Positions 52,909-62,135 are shown, counted from the first letter of the stretch. The stretch: DNA of 64,000 bases from Microvirga sp052114605 (GCF_052114605.1 NZ_JBFRFB010000002.1:442536-506535); one strand, 5' to 3'. Numbers and translations are program-made. Notes: generated by a model not told the origin, from the sequence alone.

Positions 52909-53406
52909 ATGTCGAACAGTCCCTTCCTCACCCCTACAGGCCCCGGCGCCACCGACAGCGAAGCTCAGGCGAAGCGGCCGGTGTCAGCCGGAGCGCCCGC
53001 CATCGGTACCGGTCAAACCGGGCTGTCGGGCGAGCACTTCGCCATGGGCGAACTTCTGCGCCGCGGATGGCTCGCCGCGATGATCAACGGCAACTCTCCG
53101 CTGATCGATATCCTGGCCTCGAAGGGCGCACGCACCATCCAGATTCAGGTCAAGACGCGGACGGAGGGTGCCAAGGGCGATACCTCGCTGGCTCAGGCCA
53201 AGTTCGCGCCTCATATCTATTACATCATCGTCGATCTGAACGCGGATGGAGCGAGCTACGCCATCGTTCCGGGTTTCGAGCTCGAGCGCTTCTATTACCG
53301 CAGCCCGTGCGGGATCCGGGGACGAATCCCGGCAGCCCGACTGAGCGCTTTCAAAGGCCGGTGGGCGCTTTTAGATCGGCATTCGCCGGACACCCCATGT
53401 ACCTGA
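52909..53406 (+). CDS. Small PD-(D/E)xK nuclease-like protein
   Basis: 165 residues. After a 40-residue disordered Pro/Ala-rich start, the fold shows LSGEHFAMGELLRRGW (Glu on helix 1), a SPLIDILA strand (Asp) and IQIQVKTRT (Q-V-K), the pattern of PD-(D/E)xK proteins related to archaeal-type Holliday junction resolvases. It occupies the same slot as the Mrr-like gene of module A but is not its close homologue. It converges on terL. Start uncertain, since the ATG at 52909 has a weak GAG upstream only. Confidence 0.65.
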   Translation: MSNSPFLTPTGPGATDSEAQAKRPVSAGAPAIGTGQTGLSGEHFAMGELLRRGWLAAMINGNSPLIDILASKGARTIQIQVKTRTEGAKGDTSLAQAKFAPHIYYIIVDLNADGASYAIVPGFELERFYYRSPCGIRGRIPAARLSAFKGRWALLDRHSPDTPCT

Positions 53407-53436
53407 CCGCTCCCGCTGCCGTTCCTGAACGGAATC

Positions 53437-54870
53437 TTAGCCGACGGCCGCAAGGGTGTAGCCGCTGCTCCCATGTGCGAGCGCCTGCGATACGGAATCG
53501 ACCTGATCGTCATGACGGCCGCCCGGGAAGGCGAACAGCTCGGCCTCGAATGCACTCAGCCACGGCGCCTGCTCGGGCAGGTGGATCAGGCCGGCTTCGA
53601 ACTTGGCCGTCTGGACGGACATGCGGGTCTGCTTGTCGCGCTCCGGCCTCACGGCCACAGCCACTCGGCCCATCCGGCGCAGCTCGGCAATCAGGGCGGT
53701 GCCGGTGCCCGCATCCTCGATCACGATCTTGTACGGCCGATGCTGATCCGCCAGCTGCTGCACCCGCTGCTTGAGGTCCGGATAATCGTACCGGCCGCGG
53801 TCGACGTCCAGCAGATAGAATTGCCCCTCCTCGATCTGCCACGTCGTACACACGCTCCAGTCATTCTCGGCCCCTCCCTTCATCGCCGTGTCCCAACTCT
53901 GCACGATGCGCGAGCGGGCACTCCGAGCCGGAGGAGAATGGTAGCGACGCACCCAGGCGCGCTTGATCATCGCGCCGCCGGGCGGAACCGGCTGCTGCTG
54001 GTACTGTGCGCTGAAGGTGTCGGAGCCGAGCTGCGTACGATAGGTCTCCAGCGCCGACAAAGGCTCACGCGCCGCATGCAGCACGTCTCCGGCACGATAA
54101 AGGTGAGACGTGCCCAGGCCGGTCACGATCCTCTGGTCATGTTCAGCGATCGCGGGCAACGTCAGGATCGTCCACTCGTCGCTTTGACGTGTGACGAAGC
54201 CGACCAGATCGTCCATGTGAACCCGCTGCATGACGATCACGATCGCGCCGTTGATCTTATCGTCCAGGCGCGAGAGCAGCGTGTTGGCGTACCACTGGTT
54301 CACGCCCTCGCGCCGGGACTCCGAGAGGGCATCGCCGGGCTTGATCGGATCGTCGATCACGATGAGATTGCCGCCGCGTCCGGTGAGAGTGCCGCCGACC
54401 GAGGTCGTCAGGCGCATGCCGTGGCGCGTGGTCATCACCTCCGCCTCGCTGTTCTTCACCGGCGAGGCCCTCGCATCCGGAAAGGTCCGCCGGTACCATG
54501 GTGCGGCCATGATCGCGCGAAAGTCGTTTGCGTGCTTGGCGGCCAGATCCGACGCATAGCTCACGCAGATGATGCGCTGGGTCGGGTCGTGCCCGAGAAC
54601 GAAGGCCGGGAAAGCCACGGAGGCCATGACCGACTTGAGCGACCGGGGCGGCAGATTGATGATCAGACGCCGGATCTTCCCCAACCGCACAAGGTCCAGA
54701 TGATGGGCAATGGCCTGCAGATGCCAGTTGTCCTGGAAGTCGACCGCCGGCGTGAGCGTGCCCACGCAACTCTGCACGAAGCTCAAGAAATCCCGGCGCG
54801 CAATGGCGTCGGCGAACCGAAGCCGGTCTTCCGGACGAGTCGACATTGTGGGAGGAACTGTTCCATCCAT
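53437..54870 (-). CDS. terL: Phage terminase large subunit, module B
   Basis: 477 residues. ATPase half: LPPRSLKS (Walker A variant) and LIVIDDPI (Walker B). Nuclease half: QSWDTAMKGGAENDWS, VIEDAGTGTAL and HDDQVDS. GGAGAAC lies about 6 nt before the ATG. Related to the module A protein but clearly diverged. No capsid or portal gene is near. It is the last gene of the minus-strand block, 3 bp after DUF5681. Confidence 0.94.
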   Translation of the reverse strand: MDGTVPPTMSTRPEDRLRFADAIARRDFLSFVQSCVGTLTPAVDFQDNWHLQAIAHHLDLVRLGKIRRLIINLPPRSLKSVMASVAFPAFVLGHDPTQRIICVSYASDLAAKHANDFRAIMAAPWYRRTFPDARASPVKNSEAEVMTTRHGMRLTTSVGGTLTGRGGNLIVIDDPIKPGDALSESRREGVNQWYANTLLSRLDDKINGAIVIVMQRVHMDDLVGFVTRQSDEWTILTLPAIAEHDQRIVTGLGTSHLYRAGDVLHAAREPLSALETYRTQLGSDTFSAQYQQQPVPPGGAMIKRAWVRRYHSPPARSARSRIVQSWDTAMKGGAENDWSVCTTWQIEEGQFYLLDVDRGRYDYPDLKQRVQQLADQHRPYKIVIEDAGTGTALIAELRRMGRVAVAVRPERDKQTRMSVQTAKFEAGLIHLPEQAPWLSAFEAELFAFPGGRHDDQVDSVSQALAHGSSGYTLAAVG

Positions 54871-54873
54871 CGC

Positions 54874-55314
54874 TTAGTTCTCCTTTATGATGGCATGACG
54901 GGCGAGAAAGTTTGCGATCAAGGCCTCGTCGTCCCGGTCGCTTGTGACCGGTCCGGTAGCCTCGGAAGGCGGCGCGTGGCGCTCATCGAGCGCCAGTACG
55001 GCAGCAGCCGCTTTGAGATCTCCTGCCGCCTCCGCCATCCGCAGGACGATCGCCTCCCTGACCGCAACCTGACGGCGGCCGCCTGCTCCGTTGAGGCTGA
55101 CCTTTCTGGCCAGCACATCTTTGACGATGGTGCCGGTGTTGCGCGACCCTTTCGGGCGGCCGCGCGGATTGCCGCTCTGACCGGGCCGAAAGCGTGTCGC
55201 CCGCGGCGGGCGCCCGTAGCCCACACGCTCATCGGTTTCCCCGCTAGCGGCGCCCGTACCAGCCTTCGAAGCCTCGATAGCGGCATCGTCTTCGTGTGTG
55301 TCGCGATGGTTCAT
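54874..55314 (-). CDS. DUF5681 protein, module B
   Basis: 146 residues. The DUF5681 signature VGYGRPPRATRFRPGQSGNPRG is followed by a basic RPKGSRN segment; the C-terminal half is helical. The ATG at 55314 has AGGGGG upstream and overlaps the methyltransferase stop by 4 nt (ATGA), so it is preferred to an ATG at 55329. Possibly the small terminase subunit (inference). Confidence 0.86.
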   Translation of the reverse strand: MNHRDTHEDDAAIEASKAGTGAASGETDERVGYGRPPRATRFRPGQSGNPRGRPKGSRNTGTIVKDVLARKVSLNGAGGRRQVAVREAIVLRMAEAAGDLKAAAAVLALDERHAPPSEATGPVTSDRDDEALIANFLARHAIIKEN

Positions 55315-56747
55315 GCGATCCCCCTGCACAAGGCAACATAGTCAGAGACTGACTCGGAGGGCGCGGCTGCAGGTTGCGGTGCAGCCTCTCTTGCCTCCTC
55401 CGTTCGCTCGGCATCCTGCCGGATCTCGCCCGCGCGTCGTCGCTCTACCTCGGCATAGGTCTCGCCGGTCGCCTCTAGGATCGGATCCGCTTTGGTGAAG
55501 GCCATCCAGCGCCGGATGCTCACATCGGCGTAGACCGCATCGATCTCGACGCCGTACGCGCGCCGTCCCAGCTTTTCTGCAGCAAGCAGAGTGGTGCCTG
55601 ATCCCAGGAACGGGTCGAGGATGATATCGCCGCGATGCGAGCAATCTCGGATGGCATCCGCCACAAGCGCCACCGGCTTCACGGTCGGGTGCATGGCCAG
55701 TTCGTCCATTCGTCCAGCCCGGAAGCTGTTGACGCCGGGATAGGACCATACGTTCGAGCGCGAGCGTCCGTGCTGGCCGAGTGCGAACGTGTTCACATGC
55801 GCCGCCGTTCCCTTCTTGAACACGAAGACGAGCTCATGCTGCGAGCGATAGAAGCTGCCCTGGCCCGCGTTGCTCTTGACCCAAACACAGATATTCTTGA
55901 GTTCGTCGTAGACGGCCCCTCCTGCGGCATGCAGCTCACCCACGTGGCGCCAGTCCATGCAAACGTAATGAATCGAGCCGTCGCAGGCGTGCTGCGCGCA
56001 CAACCGTAATGTCTGTGTAAGGAATTCCGTAAAAGCCTCGGAGGACATCTCGCCGGAGGCATGAGCGAACTCGCGGTGGTGAATGCGCCCTCGCCCCTGC
56101 ACGTGACCGGCGATCGGCACGTTGTAAGGAGGATCCGTGAAGACCATGCGGGCCGCCTCACTTTGCATGAGGCGCGCCAGCGCTGTTCCATCCCGCGCAT
56201 CTGCGCAGATGAGGCGATGTTTGCCGAGAAGCCACAGGTCATCCGGTTGCACTACCGCCGGTTTCGGTGAGGGCAGAGCATCGGCGGGGTCAGGCGGCTC
56301 CTCGCCGAGGTCGGCAAACAAGGCGTCGAGCTCCGCCGTCTCAAAGCCCGTGATGGTCAGATCAAAGTCCTCCCCGTCAAGGAGCTGAGCGAGTTCGCCG
56401 AGCTCCAACGCCAGGAGCTCGCGATCCCAGCCAGCCTTTTCCGCGAGCTTGTTGTCGGCCAGCACGTAGGCTCGCTTCTGGGCCTCGGAGAGATGCGCTA
56501 GGCTGAGGGTCGGCACATGCGTCAGCTCGAGGAGCTTTGCGGCGGCAAGCCGGCCGTGACCGGCAAGGATCCGCTGCTTCTCGTCGATGAGAATGGGATT
56601 GGTGAAGCCGAACTGCCGGATGCTGTCGGCGATCTGCCGAATCTGCCCTTTGGAGTGAGTGCGCGCATTGCGTGGCAGCGGCTGCAAGACACTGAGTGCC
56701 AGCCATTCGAGATGGTCAGGCAATTGAGATGTCGAAACAGGTTTCAT
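55311..56747 (-). CDS. ParB-like domain/DNA methyltransferase fusion, module B
   Basis: 478 residues. ParB/Srx-like domain at the N-terminus (PRNARTHSKGQ, LAGHGRLAAAK), then a methyltransferase domain with FTDPPYNVPI and LDPFLGSGTTLLAAEKLGRR. Domain order and linkers are as in module A. An N6-adenine or N4-cytosine methylase whose target is unknown. It is followed by DUF5681 and terL; the unknown 224-residue gene precedes it by 42 bp. Confidence 0.92.
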   Translation of the reverse strand: MKPVSTSQLPDHLEWLALSVLQPLPRNARTHSKGQIRQIADSIRQFGFTNPILIDEKQRILAGHGRLAAAKLLELTHVPTLSLAHLSEAQKRAYVLADNKLAEKAGWDRELLALELGELAQLLDGEDFDLTITGFETAELDALFADLGEEPPDPADALPSPKPAVVQPDDLWLLGKHRLICADARDGTALARLMQSEAARMVFTDPPYNVPIAGHVQGRGRIHHREFAHASGEMSSEAFTEFLTQTLRLCAQHACDGSIHYVCMDWRHVGELHAAGGAVYDELKNICVWVKSNAGQGSFYRSQHELVFVFKKGTAAHVNTFALGQHGRSRSNVWSYPGVNSFRAGRMDELAMHPTVKPVALVADAIRDCSHRGDIILDPFLGSGTTLLAAEKLGRRAYGVEIDAVYADVSIRRWMAFTKADPILEATGETYAEVERRRAGEIRQDAERTEEAREAAPQPAAAPSESVSDYVALCRGIA

Positions 56748-56789
56748 ATGGACATTCCTCTATGGTTGCAGATCTGGCGTTAAGTACGG

Positions 56790-57464
56790 TTAGCGGCGGC
56801 CGCGGCGCGCGGGGGGCGTTTGCGTCAGCCAGTAGTCGAGCCGATAGGCCGGGTTGGCCAGCTCGACGAGGAGAACGGTATGGCGGGCGAACCCGGCCAG
56901 TTCCATGAATCGGAGGAGTTCATCTCCGCCCTGGACGATATTGGTCGGGCGGCCATCTCTAAGCGTGCGCTTCGTCACCATCCGGGAATCGGAATCGGCC
57001 TGAACCGCCAGAAAGGTCATGTCGTCGATATGCTCGACGAGACGGCCTTCGCGAACAAGCGTCTCACGATGATCTGTGCCGGCATTCTCAGTCAGAGACT
57101 CCGAGCGGGCGAAGAGCACGGCTCGATCCACCGCGGTGATCCGCACATGTTCACGTTCGAGAGCGGCGCGATGATAGCGCATGAGAAAGACCACCCGGCC
57201 TTGGGGCAAGCCGCCAGCGAGGAGCTTGAGGCCCACCCATAGCGCGAACACCTCATAGGAGGAAAACAGCACCTCGTGTCCAGTGCCCGGTGCCTCCGTG
57301 CTGTAGAAGGCATAGCGCTCGTCGAACAGCCGTTGTCCGGTCGGGCGTTTGCGGTCGAGATCGAGCAGCCGCTTCAAGCGTGCGCGCTCCTCCGGCCCGC
57401 CGGCTTCCTGGTCCGGGCCAACAGTCCGCAGGACGGCTGCTTCCATTTGATTGCGCTTGAACAT
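56790..57464 (-). CDS. Unknown protein paired with ParB-methyltransferase, module B
   Basis: 224 residues, related to 14566-15249. Shared points: a FKRNQ start, RLKRLLDLDR, ERYAFY, an FALWVGLKLL helix and a positively charged tail. It is first in the minus-strand block of module B. No known family or catalytic motif is visible. The conserved position suggests that it works with the methylase or terminase. Confidence 0.7.
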   Translation of the reverse strand: MFKRNQMEAAVLRTVGPDQEAGGPEERARLKRLLDLDRKRPTGQRLFDERYAFYSTEAPGTGHEVLFSSYEVFALWVGLKLLAGGLPQGRVVFLMRYHRAALEREHVRITAVDRAVLFARSESLTENAGTDHRETLVREGRLVEHIDDMTFLAVQADSDSRMVTKRTLRDGRPTNIVQGGDELLRFMELAGFARHTVLLVELANPAYRLDYWLTQTPPARRGRR

Positions 57465-57700
57465 TAAAACCTGCCTTCAGGTCTCTTAATAGCGCAGGTC
57501 AATTGAGACTGCAAGTCGGGTTTCTATAGAGACATCAAATCGGGCTGTTATGCTAGTCGCTCCCCCTGATCCACGACCGTCGGCTCTCTGTCCCGGTTGA
57601 AGCACATTGGTTTTACCTCAGTGAGGCACATCGGCTCGGCGACTTCCAGCAAGAGACCATAGCTTTCCCTCACGGGCGCTATGACGACTAGACTCAGGCC

Positions 57701-58238
57701 TCATTGATTGAGCCAGAAGATGACGGTTGCTGCGATGCGGATGGCGGACATAAAGGTGTGAGTGCATCGGTCATAGCGAGTATGGATGCGTTGCCAGTCC
57801 TTGAGCCTTCCGAACATGATCTCGATCTTGTGGCGCTGACGGAAGAGCTTGGCGTCATGCGGGGATCAGGGTCTTGCGGTTGGTCTTTGACGGGATGCAT
57901 GGTGTGATCTGGCGGTCGGCTAGGGCGGCTCGGAACCAGTCGGCATCGTAGCCTCTATCACCGACGAGAGCCTTTGCCTTAGGCAGTGCGCCGATCATGA
58001 GGGCGGCACCCTTGTAGTCGCTCATCTAGCCTTCGCTCAACAGCATGACAAGCGGTCGCCCCTTGCTATCGCCAACACCGCAAGCAATTTAATGAGACCT
58101 GAACCTAGGTTGCTTCCATGGGACAGTTTCCGGGAGCAATCCAAGACGGCGACATGTTCGGGCTGAACATCAGCGAGCTTTAGAACTGAAGACGATGATA
58201 ACCAAGGCCTGCACCGTAGATGTCGGTGCAGGCCCATT
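57701..58238 (-). pseudogene. IS5-family transposase remnant
   Basis: Fragments in two frames: PLVMLLSEG, a stop, then MSDYKGAALMIGALPKAKALVGDRGYDADWFR, and, in the next frame, RLKDWQRIHTRYDRCTHTF ending IAATVIFWLNQ. These are the second half of an IS5-family (DDE) transposase. An internal stop and a frameshift inactivate it. Terminal repeats were not identified. Confidence 0.8.
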
Positions 58239-58344
58239 CGGGTATGAATGATCGCATCATCTTTTGGTTGCTAAAAACCGAACGCCGTCGCCCTATCAGT
58301 TGCGAAATTGCCGAGCTTCGGTTTGACTCAGGTTTGGGGATCCA

Positions 58345-58503
58345 ATGTACTTTAAGAATATTTCACTGCGGAATTTCCATACATTTGATGCCAGGAAGAT
58401 CGAACTTAAGAAGAAAATGACTGTTTTTGTCGGTGAGAAAAGGAACGCAATCGACGCCATCCGACTTCTAACTTCGCCTCTTGGAGGCCGGCATGAGATT
58501 TAA
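58345..58503 (+). pseudogene. N-terminal fragment of an OLD-type ATPase
   Basis: 52 residues: MYFKNISLRNFHTFDARKIE, then TVFVGEKRNAIDAIRLLTSPLGGR and a stop. It matches the start of AAA/ABC-type OLD nucleases, but the Walker A segment is damaged (the expected NNAGKSN between VGE and IDAIR is gone) and the rest of the gene is absent. GGGGA lies before the ATG. A relic of a defence gene, distinct from gajA. Confidence 0.6.
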
Positions 58504-58815
58504 AACCACGGAGAGATTTCAGCGCTCCCCAAGTTTGCTCAAGGTAAGTGCTATGGCCTGCCGACGCTGGCGAAGGGCGCGTCCGAGCACTCCCAGATTG
58601 GGAGAACCTGCGGTCTATGGAGCATGCGGAGGTATGGGCGCGGCGGTAGACATGCTTTCATTGAGTCTTCGCGTAAGCAGAAGGTGCACCTAAAGCCAGA
58701 TTTTGTGTCTCCAACCGAAAAATTAGTTACCGTGTTGTGGCTGCCTCTAGAGTTGAAGATCCCGCCTTCTAAATCACCATTCGGCTGGCTTCTCGCCACA
58801 CCGATGGTTTGGCTT
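58504..58815. other. Intergenic, nothing recognised
   Basis: 312 bp with no gene that I can support, between the ATPase fragment and the azoreductase stop. Possibly decayed continuation of the ATPase gene. Confidence 0.4.
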
Positions 58816-59445
58816 TCAGAAAGTTCGCGCTGCGATCTCAGCTTCCCTAAGACCTGTCATCAGAGCATGCTGGGCGATTTCAGGCTTTGAGATCGTCGGA
58901 GAAATGGTGATGACTCGGAAATCAACAATGCCGATGAATTTCAGGATCCATTCCATATATGGGCGCTGAAAATCGGGAAGCGGCGATGCGATTCCGTCTG
59001 GAAAAATAGAGCCAGACGAAAAAATGCATAAGGCTGATTTTCCTTTGACAAGTCCTTCGACTACTCCTTCTGGCGACTTTCTGAAGGTGAGGCCTGGCTG
59101 CACGATAAGATCAATATAGTGCTTCAGAACGTGAGGAATCGTAAAATTCCACATAGGAACACTGAACACATATTTATCTGCCGCCTTGAATCTCTCAACG
59201 ATAGACACGATTCCGTCCCATGCACCCTGCTCAGCGGCAGAAAGCTCTACTCGTCGGAGTTTCGCGTATTTGGCATCTGACGCTATTCCATTCAGATTAG
59301 GCAGGTCCGTCTGCCACAGAGCGATCTCATCAACATCATCTGCAGGATTCATTTCTCGATAGAGCTTGAGAAAGGCTCGAGCGGCAGTTGTTGAGTACGA
59401 TGCATCGCCCCGGGGTGAACACTCAATGTAGAGTACGCGCGCCAT
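58816..59445 (-). CDS. azoR: FMN-dependent NADH-azoreductase
   Basis: 209 residues, the normal AzoR length. SPRGDASYST binds the FMN phosphate, PMWNFTIPHVLKHYIDLI is the conserved flavin loop (usually PMYNF), and FSSGSIFPDG follows. It reduces quinones and azo compounds with NADH. GGAGGAAGC precedes the ATG at 59445, so that start is preferred over 59508. It is divergent from the thiolase gene, and shares the intergenic region that carries a MarR-like site. Confidence 0.92.
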   Translation of the reverse strand: MARVLYIECSPRGDASYSTTAARAFLKLYREMNPADDVDEIALWQTDLPNLNGIASDAKYAKLRRVELSAAEQGAWDGIVSIVERFKAADKYVFSVPMWNFTIPHVLKHYIDLIVQPGLTFRKSPEGVVEGLVKGKSALCIFSSGSIFPDGIASPLPDFQRPYMEWILKFIGIVDFRVITISPTISKPEIAQHALMTGLREAEIAARTF

Positions 59446-59512
59446 TGCTTCCTCCGTTGTTCGTTTGCAGCCGATTGATCCTGCATCCCTTTTGATAAAA
59501 AATACCAATAAT

Positions 59513-59527
59513 GTTGATTATGTAAAG
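59513..59527. promoter_or_regulatory. Possible MarR-type operator, thiolase/azoreductase promoter
   Basis: GTTGATTATGTAAAG matches 12 of 15 positions of the perfect palindrome at 61959-61973. It lies between the divergent azoreductase and thiolase genes, 40 bp before the thiolase start. Confidence 0.4.
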
Positions 59528-59566
59528 CATATATGTATAATGTCAGAACCTAAGGAGCAGTGGCGT

Positions 59567-60742
59567 ATGGCTTATGTTCAGGTCGTCGGCGTTGGAATGA
59601 CAAATTTCACCAAGCCGGGAGATGGTGTGCCCTATCCCCGGATGGCCGCACAGGCAGTGCGAGACGCTCTCCAGGATGCGCGGATCGAATTATCGGAAGT
59701 TGGCGCCGTTTTCGCAGGGTATGTCTACGGTGACACTACGAGTGGGCAGCGGGCGCTGTATGACGTCGGAATAGCAGGCGCGCCTGTTGTCAACGTCAAC
59801 AATGCATGCGCCACCGGTTCAACTGCTTTGTACTTGGCACGCCAAGCGATTCTATCGGGCATGACCGATGTTGCCCTTGCATTTGGTTTTGAGCAGATGC
59901 CGCGTGGAGCCATCGACCGAGTGTTTTCTGACTGGGCCAGTCCCTGGGAGGCCAGCTTAGAGGTTGCGGACAATGTGCACGGTCCAGCAGATGCTCCCTT
60001 TGCCGCGCGCTTGTTCGGTGGAGCTGGTCGCGAGTACTTAGAAAAAACGGGAGCCGACCGAGCCTTGTTCGCTGCCGTGCAGGTGAAGGCGCGCCGACAT
60101 GCCTCACACAATCCCCGCGCGCTATTTCGGAAGGAGGTCACCTTAGAGGAAGTTTTGGAATCGCCTGAGATCCATGCCCCTCTAACGCGCCTGATGTGCT
60201 GTCCCCCAACTTGCGGTGCTGCAGCGGCCGTACTTGTGTCGGAACGGTATGCCCGGCGCCATGGCCTCTTGGGAGTCGCCATACGAGCGCAGTCCATGGT
60301 TAGCGATCAAGCGGATGTATTTACATCGCAAAGCCTCATCAGTGTGGTTGGCTATGATATGGGGCGCCGCTCTTCCACTAAGGTTTATGAAGAATCAGGC
60401 ATAGAACCAACCGACATTCAGGTCGCCGAAGTTCATGACTGCTTCACCTCCAATGAAGTCCTGGCTTACGAAGCCTTATCATTGACGTCTGAAGGGACAT
60501 CGGAAGCCTTTGTCCGCGCGGGAGATAACACCTATGGCGGCCGATGCGTTGTCAATCCATCCGGCGGCCTTCTGTCGAAAGGGCATCCGCTCGGCGCAAC
60601 GGGGCTAGCCCAATGTGCTGAACTGGTTTGGCAACTAAGAGGCTCGGCAGGCCCGCGGCAAGTAGCAAACGCCAGACTGGCACTTCAGCATAATGTCGGC
60701 CTGACAGGCGCATGCGTCGTTACGTTGTACGAGAAGATTTGA
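59567..60742 (+). CDS. SCP-x/lipid-transfer-type thiolase
   Basis: 391 residues. The nucleophile region is NVNNACATGSTAL (Cys near residue 84), the middle has EVHDCFTSNEVL, the SCP-type variant of the catalytic His/Glu segment, and the C-terminus has NPSGGLLSKGHPLGATG. It cleaves 3-ketoacyl-CoA. Start at 59567 has AAGGAG 9 nt upstream; earlier ATGs lack it. It shares the cluster with an acyl-CoA synthetase, so a beta-oxidation-like or side-chain degradation role is likely. It overlaps the marR-type gene tail to tail by 23 bp. Confidence 0.9.
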   Translation: MAYVQVVGVGMTNFTKPGDGVPYPRMAAQAVRDALQDARIELSEVGAVFAGYVYGDTTSGQRALYDVGIAGAPVVNVNNACATGSTALYLARQAILSGMTDVALAFGFEQMPRGAIDRVFSDWASPWEASLEVADNVHGPADAPFAARLFGGAGREYLEKTGADRALFAAVQVKARRHASHNPRALFRKEVTLEEVLESPEIHAPLTRLMCCPPTCGAAAAVLVSERYARRHGLLGVAIRAQSMVSDQADVFTSQSLISVVGYDMGRRSSTKVYEESGIEPTDIQVAEVHDCFTSNEVLAYEALSLTSEGTSEAFVRAGDNTYGGRCVVNPSGGLLSKGHPLGATGLAQCAELVWQLRGSAGPRQVANARLALQHNVGLTGACVVTLYEKI

Positions 60743-61280
60743 CCTGTCGCCTTTTCACAATCTGAGCAGCCTTCTCGCTGGGAGCCGGCAAATCGGGCAC
60801 CGGCATACTGTACCATTCCCGATCTTCAGGCATGACTATACGATCTAGCACATTGAAAAAACTGACTGTTGCAGCGTGCGGCAGCGATCCGAATGCATCT
60901 GCGAGGAGCTGAAGCTGCCGGTCGCAAAGCTTCTTATCCAGCCCAGCACCTTTTGGAGTGACATAGTGCCGACGCTTGCGCCGGTCTGCAGGATCTAGCC
61001 GCTGAACGATGAGATCGTGTTCGATAAGCTGTTGAAAGACCCGGGTTAAAGCTTGGCTTGTCACCCGCAGGATTGAAAGGATCTCGTTGACTGTAATTCC
61101 TGGATGCCGTGCAACCAAGTAAAGGACACGGTGATGAGGCCGGCCGAAACTGTAGTTTTTTAAAACTTCATCGGCAGCTGCTACCAGGGCCATGTGACCA
61201 AGGAACATGAGATCAAGGCCAAGAAGGAGTTCGTTGGTGTTGGCCTCATGGCTGGAAGTTTTCTTATTGCGTTGCGACAC
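60720..61280 (-). CDS. MarR-family transcriptional regulator
   Basis: 186 residues. The winged helix shows HHRVLYLVARHPGITVNEILSILRVTSQALTRVFQQL and the wing with RLDPADRRKRRHYVT. It is 32 bp downstream of the AhpD-like gene on the same strand and overlaps the convergent thiolase gene by 23 bp. It probably represses this cluster through the palindromes at 61959-61973 and 59513-59527 until an acyl-CoA or aromatic ligand is bound (inference). Confidence 0.92.
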   Translation of the reverse strand: MSQRNKKTSSHEANTNELLLGLDLMFLGHMALVAAADEVLKNYSFGRPHHRVLYLVARHPGITVNEILSILRVTSQALTRVFQQLIEHDLIVQRLDPADRRKRRHYVTPKGAGLDKKLCDRQLQLLADAFGSLPHAATVSFFNVLDRIVMPEDREWYSMPVPDLPAPSEKAAQIVKRRQVKSSRTT

Positions 61281-61312
61281 GTGATTCTTCTGCTGTCCTG
61301 TGTGAGTAGACC

Positions 61313-61933
61313 CTATTTTGTTTCATTTTTAGATAATATGCCAGCCGGCACTTGGTGGGGGCCCGGTTTCCAGCCGACTGATGACAGCTCATTAATTGCA
61401 AAAAGTGCAGGCTCGACTTCAAGGTCTGTCGCCAAAGTAGAGTTCCAACGATTGAACCAGCCGAACAGGGCACAGACTGCGACCGCTTCCGCAAGGCCCT
61501 GCTCGCCCATTATATCTCGGACAGCTGTCGTATGAGTATCATTGACCTGTTGGCGACCGATCGCGTGGGCCAATTTAAGAGCGCTCTGCTCTGCCAGGGA
61601 GAACATGGGGCTGTCCGGCTCCGTCACAGCGGCACGAACCCTGTCAAGTGACTCGCCGAGGTGCTCGGCCCCATGTGCGGCATGAGATGCCGAGTAGGCA
61701 CATCCTGCAGAAGCGCTGACAGCGTATGCAAGCAGCCATTTCAAGCCCGGCGACAAATGTCCTTCGCCGCGAAGGACTGCGTCGACCAAAGCAAGGATTC
61801 GTTCCAAGACCAATGGGATGCGGGCCATCGTTGCCAGTGCGTTTGGACGGTAGCCCACCAAGCTCTCAATCCTTAGCAAGGCAGCCTCCGCCTCTCCTTC
61901 CCCAACTTTCTCAATTGGTTCTAAGCGCGCCAT
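61313..61933 (-). CDS. AhpD/carboxymuconolactone-decarboxylase-like protein
   Basis: 206 residues. The AhpD-like helical core has GYRPNALATMARIP, an LLAYAVSASAGCAYSASHAAHGAEHLG helix and a later AVAVCALFGWFNRWN segment. The usual CxxC is reduced to GCAYS, so the second cysteine is a serine and peroxidase-type disulfide chemistry is unlikely. GGAGGG lies 4 nt before the ATG at 61933, which is preferred over 61945. It is first gene of the operon with the MarR regulator. Confidence 0.85.
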   Translation of the reverse strand: MARLEPIEKVGEGEAEAALLRIESLVGYRPNALATMARIPLVLERILALVDAVLRGEGHLSPGLKWLLAYAVSASAGCAYSASHAAHGAEHLGESLDRVRAAVTEPDSPMFSLAEQSALKLAHAIGRQQVNDTHTTAVRDIMGEQGLAEAVAVCALFGWFNRWNSTLATDLEVEPALFAINELSSVGWKPGPHQVPAGILSKNETK

Positions 61934-61958
61934 CAGGCCCTCCATTCATACCTATATT

Positions 61959-61973
61959 GTTTATTATATAAAC
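61959..61973. promoter_or_regulatory. Perfect palindrome, probable MarR operator
   Basis: GTTTAT-TAT-ATAAAC, a perfect 6-3-6 palindrome, lies 25 bp upstream of the AhpD-like gene, in the place of a promoter. The same motif with three changes precedes the thiolase gene. Confidence 0.55.
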
Positions 61974-62135
61974 TATCTTGCTATTTTCTCAAGCAGATGT
62001 CTATCTTGCTATAGATGTGAACAACGTTGAAGCGGAGGTCGAGTGTGAGATTAGATTTGCTCCACCCCGTCTGTGGTTGTGAACGGATCTCGCTAGCGCC
62101 GTCCTTGATGTAGCTGAACCGGCTTTGATTTGAGC

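Noticed and set aside
53473..55341. 622-codon open frame on the plus strand
   Set aside because: It is antisense to terL and DUF5681 of module B, whose motifs are clear. It is an artefact of high GC at the third codon position.
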